DNA from: Pontivivens insulae | GTDB lineage: Bacteria; Pseudomonadota; Alphaproteobacteria; Rhodobacterales; Rhodobacteraceae | Direction of reading: 5' to 3' | DNA length: 64,000 nt | Assembly: GCF_900302495.1 (NCBI RefSeq) | Contig: NZ_OMKW01000004.1 | Coordinates: forward strand, 1 to 64,000 | In this document: piece after piece, positions 18,640 to 27,581 of the stretch | Layout of the letters: each line of letters starts with the position of its first letter | Position numbering within the stretch: the stretch's first letter is position 1 | The notes under the pieces: model-generated | The model's database searches: none | Told to the model about the DNA's origin: nothing | The model's input: only the letters and a program-made list of their open reading frames with translations | Made by a program: the position numbers and the translations under genes

Positions 18640-19554
18640 CTATTCGGCTGCCTGCTGTACGGGTTTCTCTGGATCATGGATGCGGACGCGCATGCGCTTG
18701 ATGCGCCTCGTATCTGCGTCGATAACCTCGAACTCATGACCATCGGGATGTGTCACCACCTCGGCCCGTTCGGGGATGCGACCGGTGAGCATGAAGACAA
18801 GGCCCCCCAACGTGTCCACATCCTCGTCCAGTTCATCGGCCAGCAGGTCGACGCCTGCATCCTTTTCGAAATCGACGAGTTCCGCGCGGGCCGAGGCGAC
18901 GAAGGTGCCGTCATCCTCACGCCGCCAGAGGGCGGTCTCTTCGGTGTCGTGTTCGTCTTCGATATTGCCGACGATTTCCTCAAGCAGATCCTCGATGGTG
19001 ACGAGACCATCGACGCCGCCATATTCGTCAATCACCAGCGCGATATGAATGCGCGTGCTTTGCATCCGCTGGAGCAACGCTCCCAGAGGCATGGAGGGGG
19101 GCACGAACAGGATGCGACGCACCAGACCTGCAAGATCAGGCTCTTTCGCCTCGGCCCCAAAGGCAAAGCCAAGGGCAAGATCCTTGAGGTGGAGAAAGCC
19201 GATCGGGTCATCGAGCGTGTCGTTGTAGACGGGCAAGCGGGTGAAGCCACTGTCGCGGTAGGTCGCCATAACCTCATCGAGTGAGGCGTCCTGTGCGATT
19301 GCAGCAATGTCGGCCCGTGGCACTGCCACGTCCTGAACGCGCTTGTCGCGCATGTTGCGCAGATTGATGAGCATTTCGCGCGCGCCCGCTTCGGACGCTG
19401 CTTCCATCGCGTTCTGGCTAGGCACGGGATCGGCGGCGGGATTGCGCCGGCGAAAGAGGCGGGACAGAAGCGGCGTGGGCCGCGTCAGACTGTCGGCTGG
19501 CTCGGGCTGCGCGCGGTGCGCCGCCGTAGAAGAGCCTTCGGGGCTATTGCTCAT
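18640..19554 (-). CDS. corC: CorC/HlyC-type CBS-domain protein
   Basis: 304 residues. Two CBS repeats (about residues 65-190, including TYRDSGFTRLPVYND and HIALVIDEYGGVDGLVTIEDLLEEIVG) are followed by a CorC_HlyC domain at the C-terminus. The family is linked to magnesium/cobalt efflux; this short form lacks the membrane DUF21 domain and would be cytosolic. The ATG at 19554 is chosen because GGAG lies 5 bases before it; an in-frame ATG at 19569 has no Shine-Dalgarno sequence. It lies between ybeY and lnt. Confidence 0.92.
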   Translation of the reverse strand: MSNSPEGSSTAAHRAQPEPADSLTRPTPLLSRLFRRRNPAADPVPSQNAMEAASEAGAREMLINLRNMRDKRVQDVAVPRADIAAIAQDASLDEVMATYRDSGFTRLPVYNDTLDDPIGFLHLKDLALGFAFGAEAKEPDLAGLVRRILFVPPSMPLGALLQRMQSTRIHIALVIDEYGGVDGLVTIEDLLEEIVGNIEDEHDTEETALWRREDDGTFVASARAELVDFEKDAGVDLLADELDEDVDTLGGLVFMLTGRIPERAEVVTHPDGHEFEVIDADTRRIKRMRVRIHDPEKPVQQAAE

Positions 19555-19594
19555 CGTCTCCATCTTCATGAACGGGCGAGATCGCCCACATCCC

Positions 19595-20089
19595 CTAATA
19601 TGGGTCCGCTATCCCTATGCTGGCAAGGGCTTCGCTTTCGAGTTTTTCCATCAATTGCGCGTCTTCCTCGGTTTCATGGTCGTAGCCGAGCAGATGGAGG
19701 GTGGCGTGGAGCAGAAGATGGGTCGCGTGATCGGCCAGCGCCTTGCCCTGTTCGCGCGCCTCTCGCACGCAGGTATCATAGCTGATGGCGATGTCGCCCA
19801 GCGCATCATCGAAGCCATCGGGGGCTGGCGGCGGCGCCGGGATTTCGCCGGGCATCAACGGCGCGAGATCGTGCGCGGGCCAGCTGAGCACATTGGTCGG
19901 TTTGGGCTTGTCACGAAACTCGGCATTGAGCGCTGCGATCCGTGGATCGTCGCAGGCCATGATGACGATCTCGTACCCTTCAGGCGCTTTTGCGGCTTTC
20001 AGGGCGAGTGCCGTCGCGCGGTCCGCCCAATTTGGCAACTGGACCTTTTCCCATCGCGGATCTTCGATGACGATGTCGAGGGTGGTCAC
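19595..20089 (-). CDS. ybeY: Endoribonuclease YbeY (rRNA maturation factor)
   Basis: 164 residues. It is a zinc-dependent RNase involved in 16S rRNA 3'-end maturation and ribosome quality control. The zinc-binding H-x3-H-x5-H signature is seen in LLLHATLHLLGYDH near residue 135. It starts with GTG at 20089, overlapping the phoH TGA (GTGA), so it is coupled to phoH, its usual partner. Confidence 0.95.
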   Translation of the reverse strand: MTTLDIVIEDPRWEKVQLPNWADRATALALKAAKAPEGYEIVIMACDDPRIAALNAEFRDKPKPTNVLSWPAHDLAPLMPGEIPAPPPAPDGFDDALGDIAISYDTCVREAREQGKALADHATHLLLHATLHLLGYDHETEEDAQLMEKLESEALASIGIADPY

Positions 20090-21105
20090 GCCGCCGGGTC
20101 CCGGTCGTAGGCCTCGATGATGCGTTGCACCAGTTTGTGGCGCACAACATCCGTCGCTGTGAAGCGTGTGAAGGCGATGCCTTTCACGCCGCGCAGTACG
20201 CGTTCGGCCTCAACCAGTCCGCTGGTGACGCCGCGCGGCAGGTCGATCTGGCTCATGTCGCCGGTGATCGCCATGCGGGAGTTCTCGCCCAAGCGGGTCA
20301 GGAACATCTTCATCTGCATTGTTGTGGCGTTCTGCGCCTCATCGAGGATCACGAAAGAGTTCGAGAGCGTGCGACCGCGCATGAAGGCGAGCGGGGCGAT
20401 TTCGATCCGCTTGTCCTCCATCAATTTGGCGACCTGCTTGCCCGGCAGGAAATCGTTCAGCGCGTCATAGAGCGGCTGCATGTAAGGATCGACCTTCTCC
20501 TTCATGTCACCGGGCAGGAAGCCGAGGCGCTCACCAGCCTCAACCGCCGGGCGGGACAAAATGATGCGGTCCACTTCGCCATTGAGAAAATAGTGCATGG
20601 CCGCGGCAACGGCGAGGTAGGTCTTGCCGGTGCCTGCCGGGCCGAGGCCGAAGACAAGTTCATGCTCGAAGAGCTGGGCAACATAGGCGCGCTGGGCGGG
20701 CGTGCGCGGCTCCACCACCTTCTTGCGGGTGCGAATTTCGATATGCTCCGCCTCTCCGGGGAACATTTCCACCTGATCGCCTGGCTCGGGCTGGGTGTCA
20801 GAGCCGGAGCGGCCCAGCCGGATGGCGGCATCCACATCTCCGCTTTCGACGGTCTTGCCTTGCTCCAGCCGTTCGTAGAGCGCGGTCAACGCCTCCGCCG
20901 CGCGGCGCACGTCATCTTCGTCCGTGCCTTCAACAGTGAACTCGTTGCCACGATGGTGGATGGTCACGCCGAGCAATTGCTCGACCTTAGCGAGGTTGAA
21001 GCCATGCGGGCCAATCAGCTCGATCAGCAGCATGTTGTCGGGAAAGCTCAGGACCGTTGCGGTTCCGGTGGCAGCGGGCGGGGTGGGCACGGCTTGATCG
21101 GCCAA
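20086..21105 (-). CDS. phoH: PhoH-family ATPase (YbeZ)
   Basis: 339 residues. The Walker A motif GPAGTGKTYLA lies in the central PhoH domain, with Walker B in SFVILDEAQNAT. An N-terminal KH-like segment (VEQLLGVTIHHRGNEFTVEG) precedes it. It is a probable RNA-associated ATPase/helicase acting with YbeY. It is the first gene of the phoH-ybeY-corC-lnt group; miaB, which often precedes phoH, is located separately at 32745-34070. A copy of the window's dispersed repeat lies about 105 bases upstream. Confidence 0.95.
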   Translation of the reverse strand: MADQAVPTPPAATGTATVLSFPDNMLLIELIGPHGFNLAKVEQLLGVTIHHRGNEFTVEGTDEDDVRRAAEALTALYERLEQGKTVESGDVDAAIRLGRSGSDTQPEPGDQVEMFPGEAEHIEIRTRKKVVEPRTPAQRAYVAQLFEHELVFGLGPAGTGKTYLAVAAAMHYFLNGEVDRIILSRPAVEAGERLGFLPGDMKEKVDPYMQPLYDALNDFLPGKQVAKLMEDKRIEIAPLAFMRGRTLSNSFVILDEAQNATTMQMKMFLTRLGENSRMAITGDMSQIDLPRGVTSGLVEAERVLRGVKGIAFTRFTATDVVRHKLVQRIIEAYDRDPAA

Positions 21106-21208
21106 CGGGTCTCCTTCCCTCGGGTGGGTATTGCTCTGGTTCGCTTATCGTGCCGGGTGGATGCGGGCACGGCAAGGGGCAAAGGGTGCGATTGGCGCAC
21201 CTGTCGCA

Positions 21209-21243
21209 GCCTCTGGCGGGGATATTTGTCTGAAAGTGAAAGA
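21209..21243 (+). repeat. Dispersed repeat, GGCGGGGATATTTG type
   Basis: It carries the core GGCGGGGATATTTG followed by a purine-rich tail ending GAAAG. Related copies lie at 26339-26356 (minus), 32716-32734 (minus) and 42205-42224. This copy lies in the phoH-irr gap, between two minus-strand genes, near the end of irr. Confidence 0.6.
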
Positions 21244-21254
21244 GGTGGGCCGCG

Positions 21255-21686
21255 TCAGGCCCGGCGCACGCGGATCACAACATCGACGCGCGAAATCTCC
21301 GCCCCTTCGGGCGGTTCGGGGAGCCGTTCGAACTTCACACTCTCTGTCGGTGCGTCCGTCAGGCTGCCGTCATCCTCCCAATAATAGTGGGGATGATCGT
21401 CGATGCGCGTGTCGAAATAAGAGCGTGTACCGTCAACGGTGACTTCATTCATCAGGCCCGCATCGCAAAAGGCGCGCAGCGTGTTGTAGACCGTTGCCAG
21501 CGAGACGGAGATCCGGGAATTCTGTGCCGCGTGGTGGAGCCCCTCCGCCGTGACATGGCGGTTCTGACCATCGCCGACCAGCAGTTCCGCCAGCGAAAGA
21601 CGTTGCCGGGTCGGGCGCAATTCAGCACCTGCGAGCCAGTCGCGTGCGCGCCGTTCGGGCGTGATCGTGGAGGACATCTGTTTCAT
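21255..21686 (-). CDS. irr: Irr, Fur-family iron/heme response regulator
   Basis: 143 residues. The Fur-family winged helix is evident (LRPTRQRLSLAELLVGDGQNRHVTAEGL, here quoted in part as residues 24-51, then VSLATVYNTLRAF), with the HPHYYWED metal-binding segment near 97-104. These fit the Irr branch that governs iron and heme genes in alphaproteobacteria. The heme-binding GCPW motif of the Bradyrhizobium protein is absent, as in many Rhodobacterales forms. It lies divergent from the fab genes, an arrangement seen in related genomes. The in-frame ATG three codons inside is an alternative start. Confidence 0.88.
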   Translation of the reverse strand: MKQMSSTITPERRARDWLAGAELRPTRQRLSLAELLVGDGQNRHVTAEGLHHAAQNSRISVSLATVYNTLRAFCDAGLMNEVTVDGTRSYFDTRIDDHPHYYWEDDGSLTDAPTESVKFERLPEPPEGAEISRVDVVIRVRRA

Positions 21687-21752
21687 CGTGCTACAAACCT
21701 AGGTAGTTCTTTGCAAAATTGCCAGCCCGTTTGCCGGAAAGGGCCCGTTCGC

Positions 21753-22820
21753 ATGTCGAATACCAAACTTTTGTCTCAATATGTTGAAGGTGCTTTGAAT
21801 GCGGGCTTGAGCCATTCGCAGGTCCGTGCCCATCTGGAGGCCGCTGATTGGCCCGCGGATGCCATCGAGGATGCGCTGGGCGAGTGGGCGGAGATCGATG
21901 TCATCCCACCCGTCCCGCGCGCGCGGGCAGTCTTTTCGGTCCTCGATCTGTTCACCTATCTGGCGCTGCTGGTCATGCTGGCGCTGACGGCGTTCTATAT
22001 GATCTCGCTGAGCCTTGGTCTGATTGAATATGCCTTTGATCCGCCCTCTGCCTCCAGTTGGCAGAGCGACCATCTGGCCTCCTCCGCGCGCTGGGCGCTT
22101 GCAATCATCGTTGTGGCCGCACCGATCTATGGCCTGTTGGTGCGCTGGACAGATCGCGACGTGATGCGCAATCCCGTGAAGCGCACAGCGGGTGTGCGAC
22201 GGTTTGCCATCGGGCTGACCATGCTGATCTCGGCGGCGGTTTTCGTCGGGGATCTGGTCTTTGTCGTCTATTCGTTTTTGCAAGGGGACGTCACCATCGC
22301 TTTCCTGTTGAAGGCGCTGGTCGTGGCTGCGGTCGCACTGGCCCTGCTTGCCATCGGCCGAGAGGATCTGAGTGCCCAGCGTGGAAGGTTCAAGCGCCCC
22401 CTGCTTTGGGCTGGGGCAGGGGCCACCGTCTTGCTGATCATCCTGACGGTTCTGGCGCTGGGCAGCCCGCGGGAGGTGCGCAGTGCTCAGCAGGATCGCG
22501 AGGCTTATGACGACCTCACGCGCATCGCGGTTGCGCTGCAATGCCCGGATGAGGGGAGTGCCGTTCTGCCTGAGACGCTGACCCCGGCAGCCCTTGCGCA
22601 ATTCTGCGATGGCGTTCGTTTGCGCTTTGCGGCCGAACCCGATGCAGGGGGCGCGCCGCCCTATGCCTATACCCGGATCGGAGAGACCGGTTTCACCCTT
22701 TGCTCAGAGTTTGGCGATGCCGCAGCGCTGGAAGGGCGCCGGACATGGACGCCGGACGGGTTCTGGTTCTTCAACACGGCGACGGGATGTGTTGAGGGCA
22801 GTATTCGCGCCGCGCAGTAG
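21753..22820 (+). CDS. Multi-pass membrane protein, DUF5671-like
   Basis: 355 residues. A short soluble N-terminus (about 1-55) reads like a small helical domain (YVEGALNAGLSHSQVRAHLE). Roughly five membrane helices follow between residues 60 and 235, with basic loops such as RWTDRDVMRNPVKR. The soluble C-terminal domain (240-355) is likely periplasmic and contains Cys-rich positions. The architecture suggests DUF5671 proteins, but I am not certain. The start ATG 21753 is chosen because upstream in-frame sequence runs through irr on the other strand. It sits between irr and fabA. Confidence 0.75.
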   Translation: MSNTKLLSQYVEGALNAGLSHSQVRAHLEAADWPADAIEDALGEWAEIDVIPPVPRARAVFSVLDLFTYLALLVMLALTAFYMISLSLGLIEYAFDPPSASSWQSDHLASSARWALAIIVVAAPIYGLLVRWTDRDVMRNPVKRTAGVRRFAIGLTMLISAAVFVGDLVFVVYSFLQGDVTIAFLLKALVVAAVALALLAIGREDLSAQRGRFKRPLLWAGAGATVLLIILTVLALGSPREVRSAQQDREAYDDLTRIAVALQCPDEGSAVLPETLTPAALAQFCDGVRLRFAAEPDAGGAPPYAYTRIGETGFTLCSEFGDAAALEGRRTWTPDGFWFFNTATGCVEGSIRAAQ

Positions 22821-22905
22821 CGCCCAAGGCCCATTGCCGCCCGGCGCGATCCGATGCTAGGAAGCGTGATCGAAAGAAACGAATTGAAAGACTGCGGGAG
22901 CGCCC

Positions 22906-23415
22906 ATGACTGATCGTCCGACAAGCATCGACTATGATGGCCTGATGAAATGTGCGCGGGGGGAGATGTTTGGCCCGGGCAACCCGCAGCTTCCCGCGCC
23001 ACCGATGCTGATGATGGACCGTGTTACGGAGATCAGCGCCGATGGTGGGGAGCATGGCAAAGGCCATGTGATCGCGGAATTCGACATCAATCCTGACCTG
23101 TGGTTCTTCCAGTGCCACTTCCTGGGCGATCCGGTCATGCCGGGTTGCCTCGGCCTCGACGCGCTGTGGCAGTTGACCGGCTTTAACCTCGGCTGGCGCG
23201 GCATGCAGGGTAAGGGCCGCGCGCTGGGCGTGGGTGAGGTAAAGTTCACCGGCATGGTGACACCGGATGTGAAGCTGGTGACCTATGAAGTCACCTTCAC
23301 CCGCGTGATCGACCGCAAGCTCAAGCTTGGAATGGCCAACGGCGTGATGAAAGCTGATGGCGAGACCATATATACCACCACGGACATGAAGGTCGGCCTC
23401 TTCCAAGAGGACTGA
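22906..23415 (+). CDS. fabA: 3-hydroxydecanoyl-ACP dehydratase/isomerase
   Basis: 169 residues. It makes and isomerises the 10-carbon enoyl-ACP that starts unsaturated fatty acid synthesis. The active-site His71 lies in [17 protein letters not shown] and the catalytic Asp in GLDALWQL, one residue shifted from E. coli FabA. It pairs with fabB, 34 bases downstream, as expected. The ATG follows a purine-rich stretch (GGGAGCGCCC). Confidence 0.97.
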   Translation: MTDRPTSIDYDGLMKCARGEMFGPGNPQLPAPPMLMMDRVTEISADGGEHGKGHVIAEFDINPDLWFFQCHFLGDPVMPGCLGLDALWQLTGFNLGWRGMQGKGRALGVGEVKFTGMVTPDVKLVTYEVTFTRVIDRKLKLGMANGVMKADGETIYTTTDMKVGLFQED

Positions 23416-23449
23416 TCCAGGGTAACCGAGGGCAAAAAGGGGGGACGCC

Positions 23450-24679
23450 ATGCGTCGCGTAGTCATCACGGGCATGGGCGCTGTTTCGTCCATCGGGAAC
23501 AATGTTGAAGAAATCGCGGCCAGCCTGAAGGCGGGCCGTTCGGGGATCGCAGCTGACACGGATATGGCCGAGCGTGGCTTTCGCAGCCAGATCAGCGGCG
23601 CACCCAAGATCGACATCAAAGAGCATATCGACAAGCGCGCCTTGCGCTTCATGGGGCCGGGCGCGGCGTACGCCTATATCTCGATGACGCAGGCGATTGC
23701 CGATGCGGGGCTGGAGGAGAGCGATATCTCCAACCCGCGCACGGGTCTTATTGCCGGGTCCGGTGGACCGTCGACGCAGAACCTCTTTGCCGCCCACCAG
23801 ATCGTGCTCGAGAAGGGGTCGCCCAAGCGGATCGGCCCGCTCATGGTGCCGCGCGGCATGTCCTCGACCGTTTCGGCCAACCTTGCCACGGCCTATGCGA
23901 TCAAGGGGATCAACTATTCGATCACCTCGGCCTGCTCGACCTCGCTGCACTGCATCGGGTCGGCGGCGGAGCAGATCCAGTTCGGCAAACAGGACGTTAT
24001 GTTCGCGGGTGGTGGCGAGGAGTTGGACTGGACCCTCTCCTGCCTCTTCGACGCGATGGGCGCGATGAGCTCCAAGTATAATGATACGCCAGAGAAGGCC
24101 TCCCGCGCCTTCGACGCCAACCGTGACGGCTTCGTCATCGCGGGCGGCGGCGGCATGGTGGTGCTTGAAGAACTGGAACACGCCAAGGCGCGTGGTGCGA
24201 AGATCTATGCCGAGGTCACGGGCTTCGGCGCGACCTCCGACGGCGTGGATATGGTGGCGCCGAGCGGTGAGGGCGGCGAGCGTGCCATGCGCCTCGCCCT
24301 CGACACGATCCCCGAGGGGCGGTCCATCAGCTACATCAACGCTCACGGCACCTCGACCCCGGTGGGCGATGTGGGTGAGATCGAAGCCGTCCGCCGCGTG
24401 TTCGGCGAAGGCTCCACACCGCCGGTGTCTTCAACCAAGTCGATGACGGGCCACAGCCAAGGGGCCACCGGCGCACAAGAGGCGATCTACTGCCTCCTCA
24501 TGCTGCGCGACGACTTCATCGCCCCGTCTATCAACGTGGAAACCCTCGACGAAGCGCTGAAACCGGAAGAGATCGCAACCTCGCTGGTAGAGAACGCCGG
24601 CCTCGACACGGTCATGACCAACAGCTTCGGCTTCGGAGGCACCAACGGCTCGATGCTGATGAGCAAGTGGCGGGGGTGA
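23450..24679 (+). CDS. fabB: 3-oxoacyl-ACP synthase I
   Basis: 409 residues. This condensing enzyme elongates the unsaturated acyl-ACP made by FabA. The nucleophile Cys162 is in [10 protein letters not shown]; the two active-site His residues lie in [12 protein letters not shown] and in [11 protein letters not shown], and the C-terminal FGFGGTNGS loop is present. The start follows AAAAAGGGGGGACGCC. The next gene on this strand, fabI, is displaced by about 850 bases because of an inserted reverse-strand gene. Confidence 0.97.
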   Translation: MRRVVITGMGAVSSIGNNVEEIAASLKAGRSGIAADTDMAERGFRSQISGAPKIDIKEHIDKRALRFMGPGAAYAYISMTQAIADAGLEESDISNPRTGLIAGSGGPSTQNLFAAHQIVLEKGSPKRIGPLMVPRGMSSTVSANLATAYAIKGINYSITSACSTSLHCIGSAAEQIQFGKQDVMFAGGGEELDWTLSCLFDAMGAMSSKYNDTPEKASRAFDANRDGFVIAGGGGMVVLEELEHAKARGAKIYAEVTGFGATSDGVDMVAPSGEGGERAMRLALDTIPEGRSISYINAHGTSTPVGDVGEIEAVRRVFGEGSTPPVSSTKSMTGHSQGATGAQEAIYCLLMLRDDFIAPSINVETLDEALKPEEIATSLVENAGLDTVMTNSFGFGGTNGSMLMSKWRG

Positions 24680-24687
24680 TGAGCGAC

Positions 24688-25434
24688 TTAATGCTTCGTC
24701 TTTGAACTTCGGTTCCACCAGCCGAAGACTGATTTCGGTTGGCGGTTCTCGATCTCGCCCGCCGCGAGGAGGTCTTTCGCGATTTCGGCAACGCGCGCTC
24801 CCCATTCCCCATCCTTACCGCCCTCGATTATTTCAAGGCTAGGATGGCTAAGGATGTAAGCACAGGCGGCGATCTCAATCTTTGTGGCCTGCCAGTCTTT
24901 TGCGTCAACTGACTTTTCGAAGTTGATCTTCTGCTGCTCTGTCATGCCTTCCGTTAGGCTTTCGAGGTTTAGTTCAAATTGGCCTGCATTTGAGTAAAAA
25001 CCGTAATCCAAGCAATGGAGTATGGGCAGGTCTTCGTCGCCATCGAGTAGGTCTTGTGCAGAATCGCCTACGAGATCGAGCCACTGCAATTCAGCCAGCC
25101 AGACGCTTGGGTATGCCGAGTATTTTACCAGTTTGGTGCCGAGGTGAGCTTCGTTCAGAAACGGCCTCGTAAAGTCCAGTCCATGGATCCTGATGAGATT
25201 TCCAAGGCTTACTCTGACGCCACTGCCTTTGTGCGCACCAACAGAATTCAACATCGCTGCCAATTTTCGGAGTTCTTCGGAAATGTAGCTCCACTTAACA
25301 CCATGTTCTTGAAGCGTTGAGATATAGTGCTCGAAATTGCCGATGACGTCCAAAATGCTCTCCGCTTCTGGCGATACGTCGCGTTGCAGGAGCAGCGGAA
25401 CTGCCTTGGCCTTCTCGGGCTGAGTATCGGACAT
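24688..25434 (-). CDS. Hypothetical protein inserted between fabB and fabI
   Basis: 248 residues, soluble and acidic, with no signal peptide. I do not recognise it. It looks mostly helical with several Trp/Tyr-rich stretches (YPSVWLAELQWLDLV, HCLDYGFYS) and a lysine-rich tail. Its composition differs sharply from the neighbours: 24961-25020 is 40% G+C against 73% at 26041-26100 in fabI. It runs opposite to the fab genes and ends 8 bases from the fabB stop. Start ATG 25434 is preferred over 25647, which would overlap fabI. It is probably a horizontally acquired cargo gene. Confidence 0.7.
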   Translation of the reverse strand: MSDTQPEKAKAVPLLLQRDVSPEAESILDVIGNFEHYISTLQEHGVKWSYISEELRKLAAMLNSVGAHKGSGVRVSLGNLIRIHGLDFTRPFLNEAHLGTKLVKYSAYPSVWLAELQWLDLVGDSAQDLLDGDEDLPILHCLDYGFYSNAGQFELNLESLTEGMTEQQKINFEKSVDAKDWQATKIEIAACAYILSHPSLEIIEGGKDGEWGARVAEIAKDLLAAGEIENRQPKSVFGWWNRSSKTKH

Positions 25435-25531
25435 TTGAAATCTCGCAGGTCTGGTTTTTGCATTGCGCTTAAGGCGACTGTTTGTGAGGTTGCTACAGAA
25501 TGGCAATGGTCGACAACCGAAAGGCCCCAAA

Positions 25532-26320
25532 ATGACCCAACTCATGGCTGGCAAGCGGGGCCTCGTGCTCGGGGTTGCCAATGACAAGTCCATCGCTTGG
25601 GGCATCGCCCGGACCCTGGCCGAGCATGGGGCCGAGATGTGCTTCACCTATCAGGGTGAGGCGTTCGGCAAGCGGGTGGAACCGCTCGCGGCCTCCCTCG
25701 GTGACCCCTTCTGCCTCGATTGCGATGTGACCGATGAAGCCTCCCTCGACCGGGTCTTCGCGGCCATCGAGGCGAAATGGGGCAAGCTCGATTTCATCGT
25801 CCACGCCATCGCCTATTCCGCCAAGGAGGAGTTGACGGGCCGCTTCGTGAACACCACGCGGGCGAACTTCCTGAACTCGCTCGACATCTCCTGCTATTCG
25901 CTGATCGACATCAGCCGTCGGGCCGCACCGCTGATGAGCGAGGGCGGCTCAATCATCACGCTCAGCTTCCTGGGCGCGCAGCGCGTGACGCCGAACTACA
26001 ACGTGATGGGCGTCGCAAAGGCTGCACTCGAAAGCACGGTGCGGTACCTCGCCAACGACCTCGGCCCGGATGGCATCCGCGTGAACGCCGTCTCCCCCGG
26101 CCCGATGCGCACCCTCGCGGGTGCTGCCATAGGCGGGGCGCGCAAGGTCTACCGCACGACGGAGGCGAACAGCCCGCTCCGCGCCAATGCCGACCTTGCC
26201 CATGTCGGTGGTGCAGCGCTCTACATGCTCAGTGATCTGGGCGGGTCAACCACTGGCGAAGTGCTGTTCGTGGACGGTGGTTATCACGCGACAGGCATGG
26301 CTCAGCCAGAAAACCTCTAA
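25532..26320 (+). CDS. fabI: Enoyl-ACP reductase (NADH)
   Basis: 262 residues. It reduces enoyl-ACP in the last step of fatty acid elongation. The cofactor loop GVANDKSIAWGIA and the Tyr-x6-Lys active site in PNYNVMGVAKAALE are clear, as is the substrate-loop SPGPMRTLAGA. The start at 25532 follows AAAGG, and the residues after it align with FabI; the longer in-frame start is rejected. The promoter may lie in the 97 bases between this gene and the inserted reverse-strand gene. Confidence 0.97.
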   Translation: MTQLMAGKRGLVLGVANDKSIAWGIARTLAEHGAEMCFTYQGEAFGKRVEPLAASLGDPFCLDCDVTDEASLDRVFAAIEAKWGKLDFIVHAIAYSAKEELTGRFVNTTRANFLNSLDISCYSLIDISRRAAPLMSEGGSIITLSFLGAQRVTPNYNVMGVAKAALESTVRYLANDLGPDGIRVNAVSPGPMRTLAGAAIGGARKVYRTTEANSPLRANADLAHVGGAALYMLSDLGGSTTGEVLFVDGGYHATGMAQPENL

Positions 26321-26323
26321 CCG

Positions 26324-26402
26324 TCTTCATCTGTCCCGAAATATCCCCGCCGGAGGCGCAGGCTAGCCACTGGCGGGACATGGGTATTTGAGCCAATCCG
26401 AA
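26324..26402. repeat. Pair of dispersed repeats at a convergent junction
   Basis: Between fabI and the converging VOC gene lie a minus-orientation GGCGGGGATATTT element (26339-26356) and a plus-orientation 21-base element starting GGGTATTTGAGCC (26382-26402). The latter is identical, in reverse complement, to 49511-49531. They may serve as a bidirectional transcript end. Confidence 0.6.
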
Positions 26403-26405
26403 ACG

Positions 26406-26786
26406 TCAGGACGGCGTCATAAGGCCGATCGTCGCCCCTGCCGGATCCATCAGGATCGCGACCCGCCCCACTTCGGGCACGTCCCACGGTGCCCGGACGA
26501 CCGTCGCGCCATGTTTTACCGCATCCGCGCATGTGGCGTCGATATCGTCGACGGCCAGATAGGTCGCCCAGTGCGGGGGCACGTCGGCCATCAGCGGCTC
26601 GTCCTTCATGTCAAACAGGCCGCAGATCATCTGTTCGCCCAGCATCGCGCAGTGGTAGGTGCCGCCCCCCTCCATCGGCATTTCCGCATAGGTCCAGCCG
26701 CACGCATCAGCGTAAAAGGCTTTCGCCGTCTCGATGTCGCGGGTGGCGAGTTCTGTCCAGTGGATGGTGCCGTGGGTGTCGGTCAT
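26406..26786 (-). CDS. VOC/glyoxalase-fold protein
   Basis: 126 residues. The VOC superfamily fold is suggested by the pattern IHWTELATRDIETAKAFYA at the N-terminus and the C-terminal VGRVAILMDPAGATIGLM. Metal or substrate is not deducible. It is similar in length to single-module bleomycin-resistance/glyoxalase-like proteins, which dimerise. It starts at 26786 and is divergent from the haloacid dehalogenase operon, with 114 bases between them that should hold both promoters. Confidence 0.88.
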   Translation of the reverse strand: MTDTHGTIHWTELATRDIETAKAFYADACGWTYAEMPMEGGGTYHCAMLGEQMICGLFDMKDEPLMADVPPHWATYLAVDDIDATCADAVKHGATVVRAPWDVPEVGRVAILMDPAGATIGLMTPS

Positions 26787-26900
26787 TGTGCTCTCCCTTT
26801 TTCCGATAGCATATCACAAGGGGCTCAATTGTGGTGCAGACAATCCCGCCGTTGCCCTCTGCCGGTTGATTGCGCAGTTTGGGCAGGAGGAGGGCCGACC

Positions 26901-27581
26901 ATGCCGATCACGACCTGTATCTTTGACGCCTACGGCACATTGTTCGACGTCTCCGCCGCCGCGCGGGAGTTGGCCGGGCAGGAGGGGCATGCGGATCTGG
27001 CCGCGTGTTGGCAGAAGGTTGCGGCAGATTGGCGGCTCAAACAACTCGAATACACCTGGTTGCGCGCCACCGCAGGACGCCATGCAGATTTCTGGCAGGT
27101 GACGCAAGATGGCCTCGATTTCGCACTTGAGGCGTCATCGTTGACCCGGGCGGAGACGCGGCAGGCCTTGCTCGACCTCTATTGGGAGCTTTCGGCCTAT
27201 CCCGAAGTGCCCGGCATGTTGGCCGCGCTGAAATCGAAGGGCTTGGCCACGGGCATCCTGTCAAACGGGACGCCTGCCATGCTGAGCGGTGCAGTGGAGA
27301 GTGCCGGGATCGGCGACCGGCTCGATCATGTTCTGAGTGTCGAAGATGTCGGCGTCTTCAAGCCTGCCGATGTGGTCTATGACATGGTGGGCCAGGCCTA
27401 TGGATGCGCGCGCGACGAGGTGCTGTTCGTCAGCTCAAACGGGTGGGATGCGGCAGCCGCATCCGGCTATGGGTTCAAGACCGTCTGGGTCAATCGCGCG
27501 GGCATGCCACAGGATCGTCTGTGGGCCGCACCGGACGTCGTATTGAGCGACCTCACCACCATTCCGGAGATTGTGGGATGA
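26901..27581 (+). CDS. (S)-2-haloacid dehalogenase-like HAD hydrolase
   Basis: 226 residues, the normal length for type II haloacid dehalogenases, which convert L-2-haloacids to D-2-hydroxyacids. The nucleophile Asp9 is in FDAYGTLFD, motif II Ser-Asn in ILSNGTP, motif III Lys in FKPADVVYD, and the dehalogenase-type SSNGWDAAAA segment near the C-terminus supports a true dehalogenase rather than a phosphatase. The ATG at 26901 follows AGGAGG. It is the first gene of a four-gene operon, its stop overlapping the next start (ATGA). Confidence 0.88.
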   Translation: MPITTCIFDAYGTLFDVSAAARELAGQEGHADLAACWQKVAADWRLKQLEYTWLRATAGRHADFWQVTQDGLDFALEASSLTRAETRQALLDLYWELSAYPEVPGMLAALKSKGLATGILSNGTPAMLSGAVESAGIGDRLDHVLSVEDVGVFKPADVVYDMVGQAYGCARDEVLFVSSNGWDAAAASGYGFKTVWVNRAGMPQDRLWAAPDVVLSDLTTIPEIVG

